Assembly (NCBI GenBank): GCA_964291465.2
Contig: OZ219941.1
Coordinates: forward strand, 131,261 to 195,260
Direction of reading: 5' to 3'
DNA from: JAGWBJ01 sp964291465
GTDB taxonomy: Bacteria > Chloroflexota > Dehalococcoidia > Lucifugimonadales > JAGWBF01
DNA length: 64,000 nucleotides
Below the pieces are notes generated by a model that saw nothing but the letters and a program-made list of their open reading frames with translations, searched no databases and was not told the DNA's origin. This document shows, in pieces, positions 60,891 through 64,000 of the stretch; position 1 is the first letter of the stretch; each line of letters begins with the position of its first letter. The position numbers were made by a program, and so were the translations under genes.

Positions 60891-61089
60891 GATAGCACAT
60901 GCCCATAATCCATCTGTTATGTTGGGGCTATGCTCTGTGACTTCTTATCACTCATCGCCAATTCTGACACAATTGGCCCTATCAGTGCCGACTCATCCCA
61001 GCCGTGACGCTGGGCGTGCCGACGCCTCTCCAGCCCGACGCTGTCGGACCCGGGTGAGGGGCGTCAATCCGTCCTGGCGACGCTCTCCG

Positions 61090-64000
61090 TCAACTGTCCG
61101 GCGTCGTGGCCTGGCGCAGAACGGAGTACTTGCCCTCGCCGTTGTCGTTGAGGGCGCGGATGCGGAAGTAATAGGTGGTTCCGGGGCTCAGGCCGCCGAC
61201 GGTCCATTCGGTGCGGTCGCCCGGGACACTCACGATGTCCAGGATGTTGTCGAAGTCGTACAGCCTTTCCCCGTCCCGGTGCACGTACAGCCAGTATTCT
61301 CTAATTTCCGAGCCGTGGGAATTGGGCCTGGTCCAGGTCAGCCTGATCTGGTTGGCGTCCACGGCCTGGGCCGTCAGGCCCGGTGCGGCCGGCACTCCGG
61401 CATATGTCCTGGCATACCATATGTCGTACTCCTCCCACTCGCTCCAGCGATTGCCGCCGTTGGTCGCCCGCAACAGGTAGTGGTAGTAGTAACCCGGACT
61501 GACCGAGTGGGTGTACGACCGCGCTGACGCTCCCAGGGAGATCCGGCTGTATCCTGGAGGGTCGGCCAGCGGGTTGTCCTCATTCGGAGCGACATCGCAG
61601 GGGTTCTCGTCCGCGCCGTCGAGGGCCCGGCACCACAGAAGTCCGTACCCGGTGATGGCCGCACCGCCGTCGTAATAGGGCGGTTCCCATTCGAGATAGA
61701 TGTGATTCGACCCGTCAGCTTCTATCCACGAGTGCCGGGGCGCGTCCGGCGGATCGGGCGGCACCGACACCGACCTCGCGCTGGACCACGGCCCGGCATC
61801 CCCGCCGCTGGTCGCCCGGATGCGGTAGGACAGCTTGGCGCCGGGCCAGAGGTCCGTGTCCGCAGAGGCGCACTTCCCGGCGTCGCAGGATACGCCGGAA
61901 CTCAACGCACGCCAGCCGCCCCCGTCCTCCGAATGTTCCAGCTCGTACTGGACCGCGGCGTCGCCGCCGGCCAGATCGTTCCACGTCAGATTGACCTGGT
62001 ACGAGTCTTTGTCAAACTGGGCGATGAGACCGCTCACGGCCTTCGGCGCGTCGTCGGTCGCCGTCGTACCCGCCAGAATATACGACCAGGCGCTCCAGCG
62101 GCCGCCGCCGTTGCTGGCCCGCACCTGGTAGTGCCAGGTCTCGTCAGGTTGCAGCCCGGTATGACGCCAGGACAGGGTGGAGCCCGACAGTGTCTGTGGC
62201 CCGCTCCAGGTCTCGGAGTACTGGTCCCTGGCCCATTGCACCTGGTACTGGGTGATGCTCAGGCCGCCGAGATAGAGTGGCTCAGCCCAGGCGGCCTCGA
62301 TGGCATTGGGGCCGTCCGCCTCCACGCTGGTCAGAGACGGAGCGTCGGGCGGGGTGGGCTGCGTGATGGCGGAAACCGTCCGCGACCAGGCCCCACCGCC
62401 CACGCTGTTCACCGCGCGGACCCGGTAATGCCGCCGGGTGTTGGCCTGCAGCGTAGAGTCGGTGTAGTCGGTCGGGTCGGCGCTCACTTCGGCCAGCCGG
62501 TTCCAGCTTCCGGCGGAGCCGTCGGCCGAATACTCCAGGTCGTAGCCGGTGATGGGCTGCCCGTTGTCCCTCGGCTCGTTCCACGTCAGTTCTATCTCGT
62601 AGTCGGAGAGCGCGCTGGCCCGCAGGGTGGGCGCGTCCGGCGCGCCGGACACCGTCTGGCCCATCACAGGGTCGGACCACAGGCCCAGGCCGCTGCGGTT
62701 CCGCGCCGCCGCCCGGTACCATCGCACCTCCCCGGTCCGCAGGCCCCTTTGCTTGAAGGTCTGCTCCGCCGTGCTGCCAGCGTTGCTCCAGCTGCCCGTC
62801 CCGTCGGCGGACCACTGTACCGTGTAGCCGGTGACGGCGGAGCCGCCCGCGTCCTCCGGCGCGTCCCAGAAAATGTCTATTGCGTTGTTGCCGTCGGCTT
62901 GGGCTCTGAGGTTGAGCGGCGGCCCGGCATGGCCGGCCTGCACCGTGACCGTGCTGCGGGACCAGGGGCCCGACGCCCCCGCCATGTTCACCGCCCGCAC
63001 CCGGTAGTCGCGCCGGCCGCTGGGCGCGGCGTCCACGTAGTGGTCACCGATCACACAGTTGTCCAGGGTGGTCCAGTCGCTGCCCAGCCACTGGACCTGG
63101 TAGCACTCCACGGGCAGGCCGTACAGAGACTCCACCTCGTCCTACATGACGGTTGTGGTCCCTGTCTGCGTCCTCGGGTTGGCCGGAATGCCCGGCCCGA
63201 CGTTGCCGGTCCCTCGGGCCGCGGTGATGGTGGCCGTGTTGTTGTCGGGCTTGTAGTCGTACACCGGCACGGAGTTCCAGCTGGCGTTGGCTACGGCTTC
63301 GCAGGCGGCTCTCGTGGTGTGGGGAAGGTCCCCGGGATTGTCCTTGGGGCCTACGCAGACCTCGTAGTTCTTCTCGCTGGCAATCCTTACGCTGGCGGTG
63401 TCCCCGGCAGACGCGCCCAAGACCAGCGTTGGCTCTGACACCCCTGCGGACAGGTAGCGGCCTCTGAGCTTCAATTCGCCGATGTTCCACACGCCGGTAG
63501 AGCCGTTGTAGCTGCCCTGGCTGATGTGAAACACCTGCGCGCCCTTGGGCAGCCCGGTTACGCGCGCGCCGACTGACGGTTCGTCGGGCCCGTTTTTGAC
63601 GGCGACTATCGTGAGCGCGTTCCGGTCGGCAGGAACGTGAGAATTGGCGCCGCCGTCGCGCACCTCTAGTTCGGTCACTGGGCCGATATGAAAGATATAA
63701 GACCCCGTGGCAGAATAGTCCACATCATCGCCGGTATTCATGGCGGTGTTGTTGTCATGCGTGGCAGTAATAGTGTATTGCACCCTATAGGTGCCAATTG
63801 TCTCAAATTCAGCAGTCAGGTCGAATGGACCGTTTGCGCTTTCAGTGGCCCCCGGGTTATAGGTAGCCACGAATGCTGCTTGACGCTGTTCATTATTCAA
63901 CAAGGCTTTAGCCCAGGAAGTTCGAATATGAAGCTTGTCAAAGGAGCCATCCTTACCTAGCATTTCATACGAAAAACTGTCGCTGACATTCGTCCATCGC
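61090..64000 (-). CDS. Large secreted-type protein with seven FN3 domains, interrupted by an amber codon; 5' end beyond the window
   Basis: The frame runs off the right edge (reading at least SYEMLGKDGSFDK at the boundary). The upstream part (to about 63145) contains a DUF11-like beta domain (VTELEVRDGGANSHVPAD, a Cys pair around EVCVGPKD...AACEAV). The rest consists of seven fibronectin-III domains of about 95 residues, with the usual TWxxP, GYxVQW and YYxRVRAxN patterns. A TAG at 63144-63142 lies in frame exactly where the first FN3 domain should have its conserved core Trp (TTTVM-stop-DEVESLYG; TGG would restore it). It is either a nonsense mutation/error or read through. Secretion is inferred from architecture. 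Confidence 0.75.

Overview
The window is 64 kb of GC-rich bacterial chromosome (roughly 65% G+C by eye). The two clearly less GC-rich stretches are an AIPR-type defence gene (26.4-28.3 kb) and a secreted LRR metalloprotease (55.7-58.1 kb). The complete HpnC/D/E-SHC-HpnA/G/H hopanoid set, lipoproteins whose lipobox is followed by long Thr/Pro linkers, large secreted fibronectin-III proteins, extradiol-type and phosphotriesterase-like accessory enzymes and frequent GTG/TTG starts suggest a Chloroflexota bacterium, probably a Dehalococcoidia/SAR202-like lineage. That placement is inference; no rRNA gene is present.

Layout. 0-5.5 kb: end of an M24 peptidase, then a minus-strand group ilvD-tldD-(PaREP1/HEPN-like)-tldE. 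5.6-18.75 kb: a long minus-strand run read from a recognisable promoter at 18.72-18.75 kb: polyprenyl diphosphate synthase, hpnH, hpnG, hpnA, a squalene-hopene cyclase fused in frame to a YjbQ domain, hpnC, hpnD, hpnE, a second SDR epimerase, a nucleoside hydrolase, and an ornithine-cyclodeaminase-like gene. Together these encode the route prenyl diphosphate to squalene to hopene to adenosylhopane to ribosylhopane. 18.8-34.5 kb: housekeeping genes on both strands (YecE-like, Ldh2, HEPN protein, phosphatase, tilS, ribH, dtd, nadA, nadC, miaB) with an AIPR defence gene and a hicBA toxin-antitoxin pair. A two-domain glutaredoxin-like oxidoreductase here has an in-frame UGA at its second redox centre, followed by a SECIS-like hairpin.

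34.6-45.2 kb: tRNA-Ser(GCT), an Lrp regulator with aconitase, hemQ, a siroheme nitrite/sulfite reductase preceded by a promoter, a structured leader and an intrinsic terminator, then small accessory enzymes and a GMC oxidoreductase. 45.2-64 kb is an accessory, envelope-directed region: two family-5 solute-binding lipoproteins, a lipoprotein/GATase-like/SppA operon, a TPP enzyme, the LRR metalloprotease carrying a previously unfamiliar 35-residue repeat, and several damaged genes (frameshifted membrane protein, frameshifted lipoprotein, truncated Usp, recombinase remnant, and an FN3 giant with an amber codon at a conserved Trp).

The most promising unusual features are the selenocysteine candidate at 25.45-26.18 kb, the SHC-YjbQ fusion, the attenuator in front of the siroheme reductase, and the 35-residue repeat. 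A background theme is short, imperfect tandem duplications at eight or so places, both in and between genes.
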